Both the position numbers and the translations under genes were made by a program. A DNA stretch of 64,000 nucleotides, taken from the NCBI RefSeq assembly GCF_902167145.1, contig NC_050101.1, positions 113,737,789 to 113,801,788 on the forward strand, read 5' to 3'. The DNA is from Zea mays (lineage: Eukaryota > Streptophyta > Magnoliopsida > Poales > Poaceae). The notes under the pieces are model-generated. The model saw only the letters and a program-made list of their open reading frames with translations, made no database searches and was not told the DNA's origin. Positions 31,455-42,373 of this stretch are shown one piece after another (within the stretch, counting starts at the first letter, position 1; each line of letters begins with the position of its first letter).

Positions 31455-32698
31455 TGAGAGCACCTAGAGGGGGGGGGGGTGAATAGGTGATCCTGTAAAA
31501 ACTTAAACTTATAGCCACAAAACTTGATTAGGCGTTAGCACAGTTTATGTCAAGTGGCTAGAGAGGAGTCAAAACACAATAACCACAAGAATCCAATCAC
31601 AGAGATGACACAGTGGTTATCCCGTGGTTCGGCCAAGTACAAAACTTGCCTACTCCACGTTGTGGCGTCCCAACGGACGAGAGTTGCACTCAACTCCTCT
31701 CAAGTGATCCAATGATCAACTTGAATACCACGGTGTTCTTGCTTTTCTTTTCTCAATCCCGTTTGCGAGGAATCTCCACAACTTGGAGCCTCTCGCCCTT
31801 ACAAAAGATGTTCACAGAGAATCACAGAGCAAGGGAGGGATTAGCAACTCACACACGACACAAAGATCACAGCGAATACGCACACACAAGACCCAGACTT
31901 GAGCTCAAAAGACTAGCACACTAGAACGGAGCTCAAATCACTAGAATGTCGAACAAGTGCGCGAGATTGATGTGTGAGTGATCAAGAGTGCTCAAGGAAT
32001 GCTTGTTGTTCTCCTCCATGCGCCTAGGGGTCCCTTTTATAGCCCCAAGGCAGCTAGGAGCCGTTGAGAACAAATCTGGAAGGCCATCTTTGCCTTCTGT
32101 CGTCGGGCGCACCGGACAGTCCGGTGCACACCGGACACTGTCCGGTGCCCGATTTATTTCCATAAACAGCGAAGCCGACCGTTGCCGACCGTTGCAGATC
32201 TGGCGCACCGGACAGTCCGGTGCACACCGGACAGTCCGGTGCTTCCTTCCGACCGTTGGCTCGGCCACGTGTCGCGCGCCGATCGCGCGGCCGACCGTTG
32301 GCCCGGCTGACCGTTGGCTCACCGGACAGTCCGGTGCACACCGGACAGTCCGGTGCACACCGGACAGTCCGGTGAATTTTAGCCGAAGTCGCCGGAGAAA
32401 AACCCGAGAGCGGCTGGTTTGCTCCGCGCTGGTCTGGCGCACCGGACACTGTCCGGTGCACACCGGACAGTCCGGTGCCCCAGCCCGAAGCAGCCCTCCA
32501 CTCCTCTTCTTCTTCCTGTTTCTAACACTTAGACAAGAATATTAGTACACAAAACCAATGTACTAAGGCTTAGAAACATACCTTAACTTGTGATTTGCAC
32601 TTTGTTCATCCATGGGCATATTTTCACATTTAAGCACTTGTGTTTGCACTCAATCACCAAAATACTTAGAAATGGCCCAAAGGCACATTTCCCTTTCA
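31455..32698 (-). repeat. 5' LTR of Sirevirus 1 (1244 bp)
   Basis: Same termini as the 3' LTR. It is 22 bp longer because of three more G in the opening G-run and one extra CACACCGGACAGTCCGGTG unit. It carries the element's promoter. Confidence 0.96.
32035..32041 (-). promoter_or_regulatory. TATA box in the Sirevirus 1 5' LTR
   Basis: TATAAAA on the minus strand in GGGGCTATAAAAGGG. The same box is conserved at equivalent places in the other Sirevirus LTRs of the window (24370-24376 and 45638-45645). Confidence 0.75.
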
Positions 32699-32703
32699 GT
32701 CAC

Positions 32704-33250
32704 CTCTGGCGCCAAGATGACGCCATAGTCCTCGATATAGTAGTCATCGAACGCGCACGACATACCGAGTACTGATGACTCTTGGTTGGGCTGTAAAACG
32801 AAGTGCACCCGGGCTCATCAGCAAGGTAGTATCCCTGACCGTTGCACCACCAGATGCGCTACTCCTCTACATACATCGTTTCCAAGGACACTCATACAAC
32901 GTCAGCAACGGCCATCGTCTCAGAGCACAAAAATTCATGGCCAGTCAGTAGCGACTTACGTGGCAGGTTGGGCTTCAGGTGGACGATGAGCTGGACGACG
33001 TGATGGTGTCGTCGTTGAATGCAGTGCTCAAAACAACCCGAGAGTCACCGATGACGGCGACGACCATGAGGTCCCCCTGCTTGACGATGGACAGCGCGGA
33101 GCAGCCGCTCTGCACCGTGTCCAAGCGGCGGCGGCGCCAGAGCTTGTCGTACATAGCGGCACATGCGGCCACGTAGGGCTGTTTCTAGAGGTCGAACTGG
33201 CAGTCGCCAAGTTTCTTCTTGTCGTCGATGAGCGACCCCAACGCAAGTGC
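32704..33250 (-). pseudogene. Captured PP2C phosphatase fragment (copy 2)
   Basis: Minus-strand pieces of a plant PP2C: EYVAACAAMYDKL-type helix, LDTVQSGCSALSIVKQGDL, VIGDSRVVLSTAFNDD (the GDSR block intact here), HLKPNLPRKSLLTGHEF, and next to the Sirevirus a SCAFDDYYIEDYGVILAPEV segment. That segment corresponds to the family's ARAFGDYCIKDYG region, with Asp for the usual Gly. The Sirevirus inserted just after APEV. Frames are interrupted, so it is not functional. Confidence 0.72.
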
Positions 33251-33587
33251 CTCCTGCTAATGATGTTTGTTTAGGGTTTTCAAGTAAGAAACATGGATTC
33301 ATGTTTGGCGTTGGTTTATAAAAATGACTCACAAGTCAGATCCATGGAAAAAATATTACGAAGAATAAATGTCACGCATGAAAAAAAAGGAATTTAAGTT
33401 GAAAATATTATTCAAACAAAAGAAATTGCATGTAAGGCTCTTCTTTAAATACTACTCACTCCATCCAAAAATATAGTTCAAGAATTTCAGTGATACTTAT
33501 CTAATACTACGCATTGTGCAAGGATAGCAGGTGGGCTTGGGGAGAGATGTAGTAGATGTGTTTTCTATTATAGATGTAGACATAAAC

Positions 33588-33675
33588 ACACATGTGGTGT
33601 AGTGGTAGCTACTGTTATCATTTGCTTGAGAGGTCATGAGTTCAAATCCCCTTGGGACCATGTGTATTTTTTTAA
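33588..33675 (+). repeat. tRNA-like SINE (copy 2)
   Basis: A-box-like TGGTGTAGTGG (33595-33605) and B-box GAGTTCAAATC (33638-33648), followed by a T-run near 33667. It is the same unit as in Helitron 1 with a few substitutions. Confidence 0.5.
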
Positions 33676-34530
33676 TTTTAGCTAGGCGCCGGCTGTACGG
33701 GGGAATGAGAATGGGAATGGGCTGTGCGCGGGGAGGAGGGAATCGGAATGACAGAACACGAATGGGCAGAACAGGGAATGACCGACTACTATTGCAGCCT
33801 TAATAAGTAGTAGAGATTTATGATAATTAGAATAGAGTATGACTATGTATTATGTCTATATTGCAAATAAATAACATAATTTAATACAAGTATTTTTTCT
33901 TAGTCAAATATACTAAGTACTAGTTAAGGACCCGTGCGTTGCTACGATTTCTCGTAATAATTATGTAAGTTATTGATGAGATGGACATTTTATTGAACAA
34001 TATACCTACTCGACATTATGGCCTCGCACGCGTCCCTGGCCTGGCCATAGTGCCCGCGCCGTAGCCTAGGCCATCACTCATCGAGGAGGTTGTGGTCGAG
34101 TATTGTCTTTGTATTATAAATATGATAGCAATTTCATCCTTCAGCATTGTTAGAAAGCCTTCAATAAAGTCTAGGATCATCTTGCTCTTCTCTAAAATAA
34201 ATTTGTATGGCACCCCTTTACATGTAAATTATAACAATAGTAACAAATATGATTTGAATTGGATAGTTATATAGATCAAACGACCATTTGAGGGGCAAAA
34301 TTCATGTGGCAGTTTGTTGTGATATACAAATATTACAAAAAAGATTTAGATAAAAAATATTACAGAAAAGACATAAAAGTCTATAACATTGTTTTAGAGG
34401 ACGCAAGGAAGCACAACATAGGACATGTGTTTTCCAAATTACACATTTGTGCCAATATAAAATAGCAAAACAGTGCCTGCATATGACCAACCTATATCTC
34501 TAAGCCCATGCAAGATCATTCTTTTCTTTC

Positions 34531-34995
34531 TTAATTCTTTTTCGCAGTTGAAGTCCTTTTTATTCTAGCCTCATCAGAACCAGCCGTCGTCGAAGTACCA
34601 ACAACAGAAGAGACATTAGACGCTTGTGTAGCCATTCTACTACTACTCTTCAGTTGTAATTCCAGCGTTGCAGCTTGATTTGCAAGTTCTTTACCATACT
34701 TGAAAGCCTGCATTGCTTCCTCTGGTTTATCTTCTGATTTTAAAGTTTTGAACCTTTTCTTCTCTTCCACAGCTTGTCAGCGCAGCTCCTCATGGATAAA
34801 ATAGACGCAGTATTGTCGAGTATACAATTGTGTGCTTCAACAGAAAGGCTTTCATCTCCAGTTGCGTCCACACTGAAATTAGAAGTTCTTCTGGAGGTAC
34901 TGGCATTGCTTGTGGTTCTCCCAGGAATCTCAGAATACAGAGATTGGATACGCTCTCTATCTCCAAGAATTTCATTTAGAATCTGTAGAAATAGG
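34531..34995 (-). pseudogene. Captured gene fragment in Helitron 3 (possibly FYVE-type protein)
   Basis: The minus strand gives EELR, a TGA stop, then QAVEEKKRFKTLKSEDKPEE and AMQAFKYGKELANQAATLEL, then a Ser/Thr tail ending at TAA. The charged helix with AxxAFKxGKEL is like a segment I associate with plant FYVE/phosphoinositide-binding proteins; I am not sure of the family. The stop could be a CGA to TGA change. The preceding block in another frame (YSEIPGRTTSNASTSRRTSN, about 34800-34990) looks like a neighbouring exon. Confidence 0.4.
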
Positions 34996-37060
34996 TAGAA
35001 AGGGCTTTTTATTAAATCTTTCTCAGATAATAAGGAACATATATGACAACTTCATAGTACATAATAAAAATGTCTGCATGGTAAGACCAAAAGATTTTCT
35101 TGGTTTCATTGTACACCATTTATCATGGCTCATGCATGCATAACACACTATTTTATTTGAATAATTCCACAAGATGTTAGCTCCCATCAATCCTACTTTG
35201 AGAATTTTTCATGTGCAATATAATGATGGGCAAAATACTGCATAATATAGAAATATGGAAAAGATAAACTTTTACATATGTACAAATAGATATTTGAAAG
35301 TATATCAGACCAAAGATCAAACTTATTTTATTGCAACTGGTTAGGCCATAAGTCACCTGTAGTTATCACTAACAAAAGGTAAACCATAGAATAAAATAAT
35401 TTCGCTAAGACGCACAAAATATTGTCAAAACTATTTCATCGCTCGCTAGTGAGAATCAGCAAGCACCACCATTACTTGTTAAGAAGCAGTGCCAACAAGC
35501 ATGTGTTTCAGAGCATAAGGATATAGTTCCCATAAAGCATAATCTAATGTAAAAAATACCAACAATTTCGAACCTTGTGTGAGCACCCAAAATGGTCAAA
35601 TGTGCTTTTCGACGTAGATGAACAAATAACACAATTTGCTTAGATGGTAATGTTGTGGTAGTAGGTAGCATCGTTCTATATGGATCAGCCAAGGAACTTG
35701 AGTTCTGAAGAGGTCACATAGATGACCAATGAGAATAGATTTCTCCTCTTAACCTAGCCAAAAATATTTGCTATCTATCATAACTTCAAATGCTAAAATA
35801 AGTACTTCTATACCATACCATGCAGACATAGAAAGGTTCCGTTTTGGAGATGTAATCCATTTGATATCCTAGGTGTGGCAACCGCTGAACACCAGACCTG
35901 AGTAGGTCAGATAGAAGTGCGATGTATCCTATGCAGATTTTATGAAGCGCCGCGTGAACATGAACATATGTCCAGTAAATAGACACTGACATAAATCATG
36001 CACCAAAATATGAAATAAAAAAGAGCACATTAGAGCTAAGCAAATAATATATTAGGTACATTCTGAAGAGGCGACAAAAAGCATAAAATGCAATCTGTCC
36101 TTTTGCATTCATCAATAAAAAAGGGAGGACCTATAGCTAGGAATAGAGCATAAAAAGAAAAGGGAAGCAAAAGAACAAAAAAAGACAATCAATAGAAGGG
36201 AACACAAAGAAAAGGAGAAAGGAGATATTAGTAAAAAAGTACTGATCTAGAAACTTTTTATATTTCAGTATCAATTAAGTATTCTAACAAACAATCTAGG
36301 ACATGCAGATGCAATCCTATTAGAATAAATAGGCAGAATCATCTATATTGACCAGATATAAAACAACAGAGATATAACAGGGCACCTTTTTTATTGGTTG
36401 CAGGCTCACATGCAAGAGGGGATATTTTTATTAATCTCCTGTTCACACATTTCGTAACGACACTATGAGGTGGAAAACATCTTGAGCAGGTGCAAGAAGT
36501 GTTGGTCGTACTCTTATTTGAGCTCTGATTTAGAATCATTTTAACCTATGTCCCTGAAAGTGTATAAAGTTAGACAATACTACAACCTAGATATCCAACA
36601 GCACAACTGATCGTAACACGCATAAAGTACATGCTTACCAAGCATTTTAGTTGGTAAATTAAACAATCAGGGTTCATACTTACCTAACATTTTAGTTGGT
36701 ACGTCTGGATTCTATTGCCGTAGATCTCTACCTAGCATGTCTGGATTATGTTAGTACACGGATTTAGAAATTTGAGTCAAAGATAACATATATGATCATG
36801 ATGGGAAAAATAAAAGGGATGCAATGATTTCTCCTGTGTGATATCCCATTAACAGATCATTACAATTCGTTCTCTCGGAGACCAAGTATCCCATCAATAT
36901 CAGTTTGTCTAACAGGAAACTGCAAACCCATCTTAATGGCAATGGTAAACATTCTGTTGAATGTGAAATCGAATCCATTTGGATTTTGAGTTCGGGAAGA
37001 CAACCTTTCCTATGCACAACAAATAAAAAAACAGAAAGGTTAGCCAGGAGAGGGAGCGTC
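34996..37060. other. Unassigned interior of Helitron 3
   Basis: Mostly AT-rich, resembling plant introns. One short protein-like stretch on the minus strand (FNRMFTIAIKMGLQFPVRQT, about 36895-36970) may be another captured exon. I cannot name it. Confidence 0.35.
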
Positions 37061-37077
37061 CAGCTCCCATCGCGTAC

Positions 37078-37310
37078 TCATATCCTCATTGTCGCATTAC
37101 TTCTCGGAGGCGGAGCTGCATGACGTCGTGGTGCAGGAGCAGGCCAGCAACATGCACTGAATAGACGAACCGACGACGGCGAGAGGAGCTAATTCTGTCG
37201 TGCGCCTGCTCGCATCCTCATCGTCGCACTGCTTATTGGAGGCAGAGCTGCATGTCGTCGTGGCGCAGGAGCAGGCCAGCAAAAGGTCATGAATAGACGG
37301 CACCGGTGGC
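37078..37310. repeat. Tandem duplication of about 132 bp in Helitron 3
   Basis: Two adjacent copies share ATCCTCAT(T/C)GTCGCA, GCTGCATG(A/T)CGTCGTGG and CAGGAGCAGGCCAGCAA. The ATCCTCAT blocks are 132 bp apart (37082 and 37214). Confidence 0.75.
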
Positions 37311-37991
37311 GTCGGCGAGAGAAGCCAATTCGTTCGTGCGACAAGCAGGGCGATAGGTCAGGAAGAGGAGGAAAGGGGGACTCACGGAGCAGCAGCCACG
37401 ACAAAGGACAATGCCACCAGGAGGAGGATCGAGGCACGGAGGATGGCTTCACGCCACCGTCAGCACCAACTACCGTTGCGCCTCCGACACCATGGACGCC
37501 AAGACGACAGAGGCTAGGATGTCGGTGCCCGCCGCGGCGAGTAGGAGGGCTAGCGACCCCGTCAAGCAGCCGGCGTCACACACCATGGTGCTCGTCCGCT
37601 CTAGTGGGGACCTCCTTGTCCCTGTCGCCAGCCACCTCGGTCATTGTCGCCGCTAGGGTTTGGGCGATGAAAAACACCCGCGCGTTGGAGTATGCGGGAG
37701 GGGGGTGAGCTGGGCGCGGTACCTCCGTATTATGAGATGACAGGCGCGTGGATTTGTTTGATATGGGGGAGGCGACGCGGGTTTGTTGCAGATGCGGGAG
37801 GGGCGGGGTTTGTTGGAGATGCATGCAGGTCGCAGGAGGCGCCGAGATGGGCGAGCAGGGTGCGGAGGTTTGTTGGGACAATGATGCACGCGCATAGGAC
37901 TACAGGTTGATTTGAAGGAAATGTAAGGGGTGTGTTGTAAAATTATGACGCATGACAACCGTTGAAACTGGTGCTTTAAGTATAGTAGAGA

Positions 37992-38364
37992 TTACATCTT
38001 CTAGAGTTCTAGTTCATGTGAGAGCACGGGTTCAAACCGAATGAAACTGCTGCCCTTGCCCGTGCACGGGTCAGGCTTAGCAGGTGTTGCATGGCATGGG
38101 CTCGAGTCGAACGTTGCTGCTGGGGCCCATTTCCGCGCACCGCGTGGTCCGCGTGCGATGTGTGTGATCACATCACACATCACAGGCAGCACAGCTTGAC
38201 AGCGAGGTTGGTGGCGGCCGGCCGTGGGTCTATTTATATAGAGAAGAAATCCCAGGAGACCGTCGTCCGCCGCCTCCTCTCTCCGCACAGGCTCACCAAA
38301 CGACGAACACTCTCCCTCGACCCGTGACCGTGAGCAAGCGGGTGGCGACGGCGCGCGGCCGGCC
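37992..38364 (+). promoter_or_regulatory. ALDH promoter and 5' UTR with TATA box
   Basis: The host interval between Helitron 3 and the ALDH start codon. TATTTATATAG at 38231-38241 is a good TATA box, about 130 bp before the ATG, so the 5' UTR should be about 100 nt. The ATG lies in GGCCATGG. Only about 240 bp of original sequence remains between the Helitron end and the TATA box. Confidence 0.6.
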
Positions 38365-41347
38365 ATGGTGAGCGAGAGCAACCGCGGCGGTGCGGACCGG
38401 ACGACGGCGGCGGGGGAGGAGCGCGGGCAGCTGCTGTTCGACGTGCCGGAGATCAGGTTCACCAAGCTCTTCATCAACGGATCCTTCGTCGACGCCGTCT
38501 CAGGTACATGTACTGTACTGCCCTCTCTAGCGCCCACTCCTGTCCAGAATGGTTCCTTGCTGGTTCCCGATTACTACCGAATCGATCGGTCCGATCTAGC
38601 AGTACCGACTTACAGCTGGCTTTAATCCAAAGTTCCCGTCACCTCTCCTATATATACGCAACGCAACGTTTTTTTTCGTTTTGGAAAGATTTACCGGACA
38701 GCTGTGCATGCATATGCAGGTAAATAACTCGCCAGCCAGCCAGCGATTAACGAGCTCTCTGTCCTGTGATGAGTACTAGACGGCGACGACGTCTGGTTCA
38801 CATGCATTAAGAATTACTGTATTAATCAACATTTTTTTTAGAGAAAGCAGGTTAATAATACATACAGCAACAGCTAGCTAGCTACTGACAGAAAAAGTTA
38901 TTTACAGCTTATCTGTCAGACTGTCTATATCTAAGCCCACCTACCACCTACTATATACCTGATTGTTAATTCTTTATCATTAATAATGTATAGTTTATTC
39001 TAGATTTTATATCTACGTACGCCGACTAAACCGTGCTTTGCATCGCGTGACTGCTTGAGAGTTGAATGCATGAGGCTCTCTGCTTCTGGATCTGCAAGCC
39101 TGAAGCGGACGCTAATATGGACTCCTATCTGCCTATCTCTGTTCTTGCGACTTGCGAGCGAGCTCAGGGGCTCGGCGTAGTCTACTTGGGCTGCACAAAG
39201 CTTTTCCACTGAGCAAAAAAAAAACAGAGTGTAACATGTCTGGATGCTGTTCAGGCCGGACGTTCGAGACGAGGGACCCGCGCACGGGGGGCGTCATCGC
39301 CAGCGTGGCAGAAGCTGACAAAGAAGACGTGGACTTGGCAGTGAGGGCAGCCAGGGCCGCTTTCGACCACGGCGAGTGGCCACGCATGTCTGGATCCGTA
39401 CGATGCTCCTCGACCCCTCTGTAGTCTGTACACGTACTACGCAACTGCCTTGGTAGTTAGTGTGGCCGATGATGACTATTGACTAGCGACGACGTGGGCA
39501 ACGCAACATTAACTGGCAGGAACGGGGGCGGATCATGGCGAGGCTGGCCGACCTGGTGGAGGAGCGCGCGGACGAGCTGGCGGCCCTGGAGAGCCTGGAC
39601 GCCGGCAAGCACCCGGCCGTGACCCGGGCGGTGGACGTCGGCAACGCCGCCGGCAGCCTGCGCTACTTCGCCGGCGCGGCCGACAAGATCCACGGCGAGA
39701 CGCTCAAGATGCCGGGCCAGTTCCAGGGCCACACCCTGCGCGAGCCGCTCGGCGTCGCCGGCGTCATCATCCCCTGGAACTTCCCGTCCACCATGTTCGC
39801 CGTCAAGGTGGCGCCGGCGCTGGCCGCCGGCTGCGCCCTGGTCGTCAAGCCCGCCGAGCAGACGCCGCTCAGCGCCCTGTACCTCGCGCAGCTCGCCAAG
39901 CAGGTTGCATGCATATCGCATTCGCATTCGCATTCGCATATTCAACGACGAGCTGCTTTTTTTAGCTGTTCCCCGGCGCCCCGTTCTGAACAGAACGCTT
40001 AATAACTGACTGATCCTCCGGTCTCGCAGGCAGGGGTCCCAGACGGCGTGATCAACGTCGTGCCAGGCTTCGGCCCGACGGCAGGAGCCGCGCTGGCGTC
40101 TCACATGGACGTTGACATGGCAAGTAACTACCGACAGATCAGCAGCCACTACACTACCGGACTCGCCTTCGTACGTGTTCGTTCTGACGCGCGCGGCGTG
40201 CGTTCCCCTGCACCATGCATGTTTGTTTCAGGTGAGTTTCACCGGATCCACGGAGGTCGGGCGCCTCATAATGAAGGCCTCCGCGGAGAGCAACCTGAAG
40301 CCCGTCTACCTGGAGCTGGGCGGCAAGTCCCCGCTCATCGTCTTCGACGACGCCGACCTCGACATGGCCGTGGAGCTCGCCGTCGGCGCCAGCTTCTTCA
40401 ACAAGGGAGAGGCCTGCGTCGCCGCGAGCCGCGTCTACGTGCAGGAACGCGTCTACGACAGGTTCGAGGAGAGGTTGGCGGAGAGGATGAGGAGCTGGGT
40501 CGTGGGCGACCCGTTCAGCGACCCTAGCGCCGACCAGGGCCCGCAGGTTACGTTCGTTCATAAACACCTCGCTCGATCGCTCTCATGATCATCATCATCA
40601 TCATCATAAGGTTGCATGGTCGACATTTTCGATGTGCGCGCAGGTGGACAAGGCTCAGTATGAGAGGGTTCTGAGCTACATTGACCATGGCAAGCGAGAA
40701 GGGGCCACTCTTCTGACTGGAGGAAGGCCATGCGGTCCGGAAGGGAAAGGCTACTACATTGAGCCCACAGTTTTCACCAACGTCAAGGTGCGACGCGAAC
40801 GAACACTAGTGCGACAGTTATATATACGTACTACTACGTACAGTCTAGCTTCACCGTCTGACATGCATGAGAGATGACTTTTCTTCTTCTTTTTTTTCTC
40901 CCCCTTCTTCTTCCACTCCATAGGAGGACATGATCATAGCGAAGGAGGAGATCTTCGGACCCGTCATGTGCCTGATGAAGTTCAAGTGCGTAACAAACAA
41001 CCGACGCTCTTACTAGCATTCACAATATCATCACATGCATGCATGTTGATACTCCGTATATATATGCATGCAGGACGGTGGAGGAGGCGATCGCGAGGGC
41101 GAACGACACGCGGTACGGGCTGGGGGCGGGGGTGGTGACGCGGGACCTGGACGTGGCGAACCGGGTGGTGAGGTCGGTGCGCGCCGGGGTGGTGTGGGTG
41201 AACTGCTACTTCGCCATGGGCAGCGACTGCCCCTTCGGCGGCCGCAAGATGAGCGGCTTCGGCAAGGACGAGGGCATGCACGCGCTCGACAAGTACCTGG
41301 CCGTCAAGTCCGTCGTCACCCCGCTCCGCGCCTCGCCCTGGATCTGA
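38365..41347 (+). CDS. ALDH2C: Aldehyde dehydrogenase, ALDH2C / RF2C-like, cytosolic
   Basis: Oxidises aldehydes to acids with NAD(P). In plants this group includes maize RF2C/RF2D and the sinapaldehyde/coniferaldehyde dehydrogenases. Eight exons: 38365-38503, 39255-39397, 39520-39903, 40030-40119, 40232-40545+1 (to 40546), 40644-40787, 40924-40985 and 41074-41347. Together they make 1551 nt, 516 aa, in frame throughout. All introns are GT-AG except intron 4, which has a GC donor (ATG|GCAAGT). Catalytic features: Asn 181 in IIPWNFPS, Lys 204 in [18 protein letters not shown] near 254, Glu 280 in LELGGKSP, and the nucleophile Cys 314 in [12 protein letters not shown]-terminal [10 protein letters not shown] and SPWI lack a targeting signal. 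The N-terminus (about 30 residues before [11 protein letters not shown]) is not transit-peptide-like, so cytosolic. It looks intact. Confidence 0.95.
40592..40609. repeat. (ATC)n microsatellite in ALDH intron 5
   Basis: Six ATC units in a row in the short intron between exons 5 and 6. Confidence 0.8.
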
Positions 41348-41854
41348 TTCTCTTTAATTTCTGGTGTCAGTCACCCACCCACAACACATATACAGCAGTG
41401 GTCAAAAGATATTTATTTATTGATAATAAAGTAGCTAGCTATATTGTGCGGAAATCCTTGTAGCTAGTCAGCTGTATCAATCAGCTGGACGACGGGACGG
41501 CCAGCGCGGTCAAGCAGCTAGCGCATGCACCTGCAGGCTGCACCCACTATCTCCCTGTCGGTGTCGTACGTCGCCGATCAAGTCTTCCGTGAGTCGTGCG
41601 TGCGTGCGTTAGTGGAGTGTGCTCATCATGCATCTTTGCGTCTAGCTTCTCAAGGAAATCAACCCAACCCCAACGAGCTGGCCGCACTGCAGTGCAGAGC
41701 CAGACGGACACTACCAGCGGCAGCGGCGCCACTTCAGCCGGCCGGGCGCCCGCCGCCTGCTCAACAATATATTCACCCACCACCGTACCTACACAGCCAA
41801 CTAGCTAGCAGTAGCAGCTGCTATTTGCAGGGTCGTCGTCGATCTCCGCCGCCC

Positions 41855-42094
41855 ATGGACGACATGGAGATGGAGGGATTGTCGTTGCCCGTCTCGATCA
41901 GGTGCCTCGCGCTTCTCATCACCCTCCTCCCGGCGCTCTTCTTCGTCCTCCCGAGGATGCCGCAGCCCGCGCACGACCGTCGTCGCGAGGCGGCTGCGAG
42001 GGCGACGACCAGGATCTACTGGCAGGCCGTCGACCAGATGGTGGCGTGCGCGCTGGTGCTCACCGCCCTCCTCGCCACCTACATATACCACTAG
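41855..42094 (+). CDS. Possible small two-helix membrane protein
   Basis: A 79-codon frame with a strong start context (GCCGCCCATGG). It starts MDDMEMEGLSLP, then a hydrophobic helix (IRCLALLITLLPALFFVLP, about 16-34), a basic loop (HDRRREAAARATTR) and a second helix (MVACALVLTALLATYIY, about 61-77). That order, with the positive loop between, suggests a membrane hairpin. It starts about 510 bp after the ALDH stop on the same strand, so it would need its own promoter. The same frame is open for 110 codons upstream, so codon bias could explain it. No family recognised. Confidence 0.45.
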   Translation: MDDMEMEGLSLPVSIRCLALLITLLPALFFVLPRMPQPAHDRRREAAARATTRIYWQAVDQMVACALVLTALLATYIYH

Positions 42095-42373
42095 ACCGGC
42101 GTCGTTTAGGCTTCTGCTGACCATGTAATTCGGTAACTATTATGTCATCGCACGGCTAAATACTATATTACACATAATCTACGGTAGGTGCACAAGTAAG
42201 CGCTGTAACATCTCCACCCGGCCACAAGTATTTCTAGGTTTTATATCGAGTATAAAGAAACAAGTTGGTAGATATCGATCTGTTTTACTATTACTGGTGG
42301 TTCTCTATTCCAAATTTAATTAGGTCACTTTGGTTTTGTTTCAAATAAAATGTCTTCAAATTTTTTTTACCTG
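42095..42373. other. Intergenic sequence before the gypsy stack
   Basis: AT-rich host sequence that would hold the 3' UTR of the small ORF. It ends with a T-run just before the LTR terminus at 42374. Confidence 0.45.

Larger units (their letters stand above)
23793..32698 (-). mobile_element. Sirevirus 1 (Ty1/copia, Opie/Ji type), complete and young
   Basis: An 8906-bp element flanked by a perfect target duplication GTCAC (23788-23792 and 32699-32703). LTRs are 23793-25014 and 31455-32698. Minus-strand order: LTR, PBS, gag, pol, multiple polypurine tracts, LTR. The only substitution I noticed between the LTRs is C/T in TTTATG(C/T)CAAG, plus a three-base G-run difference and one extra 19-bp palindrome unit. 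At the usual grass LTR rate that is only some tens of thousands of years. gag and pol are both open. This is the best candidate in the window for an element that could still move. Confidence 0.96.
23361..33816 (-). mobile_element. Helitron 2, sister of Helitron 1, split by a Sirevirus
   Basis: On the minus strand it begins TCTCTACTACTTATTAAGG at 33816 and ends with a full 3' signature (hairpin CCCGT/ACGGG around TGCAACGC, then CTAG at 23364-23361), again between A and T. Without the 8906-bp Sirevirus and its 5-bp target duplication it is 1545 bp. It is collinear with Helitron 1: the same PP2C fragment, the same SINE, the same GGAATG-rich 5' tract. Only 78 bp separate the two. Confidence 0.88.
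33920..37991 (-). mobile_element. Helitron 3, non-autonomous, 4072 bp
   Basis: On the minus strand it starts TCTCTACTATACTTAAAG (37991) and ends CGTAGCAACGCACGGG...CTAG (33923-33920), between A and T. Termini fit the maize-type Helitron signature with about one mismatch at each end. No Rep/helicase. It carries at least one captured gene piece (34531-34990), unassigned AT-rich intron-like sequence, and a CpG-rich 5' end. A 103-bp spacer separates it from Helitron 2. Confidence 0.8.

Noticed and set aside
38500..38625. ALDH exon 1 read through into the intron as a short protein
   Set aside because: The GTACATG donor at 38504 joins in frame to exon 2 and restores the conserved [15 protein letters not shown] sequence.
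39457..40567. Long minus-strand frames opposite the ALDH exons
   Set aside because: Shadow frames caused by GC-rich third positions; the plus-strand exons have conserved ALDH motifs and splice sites.
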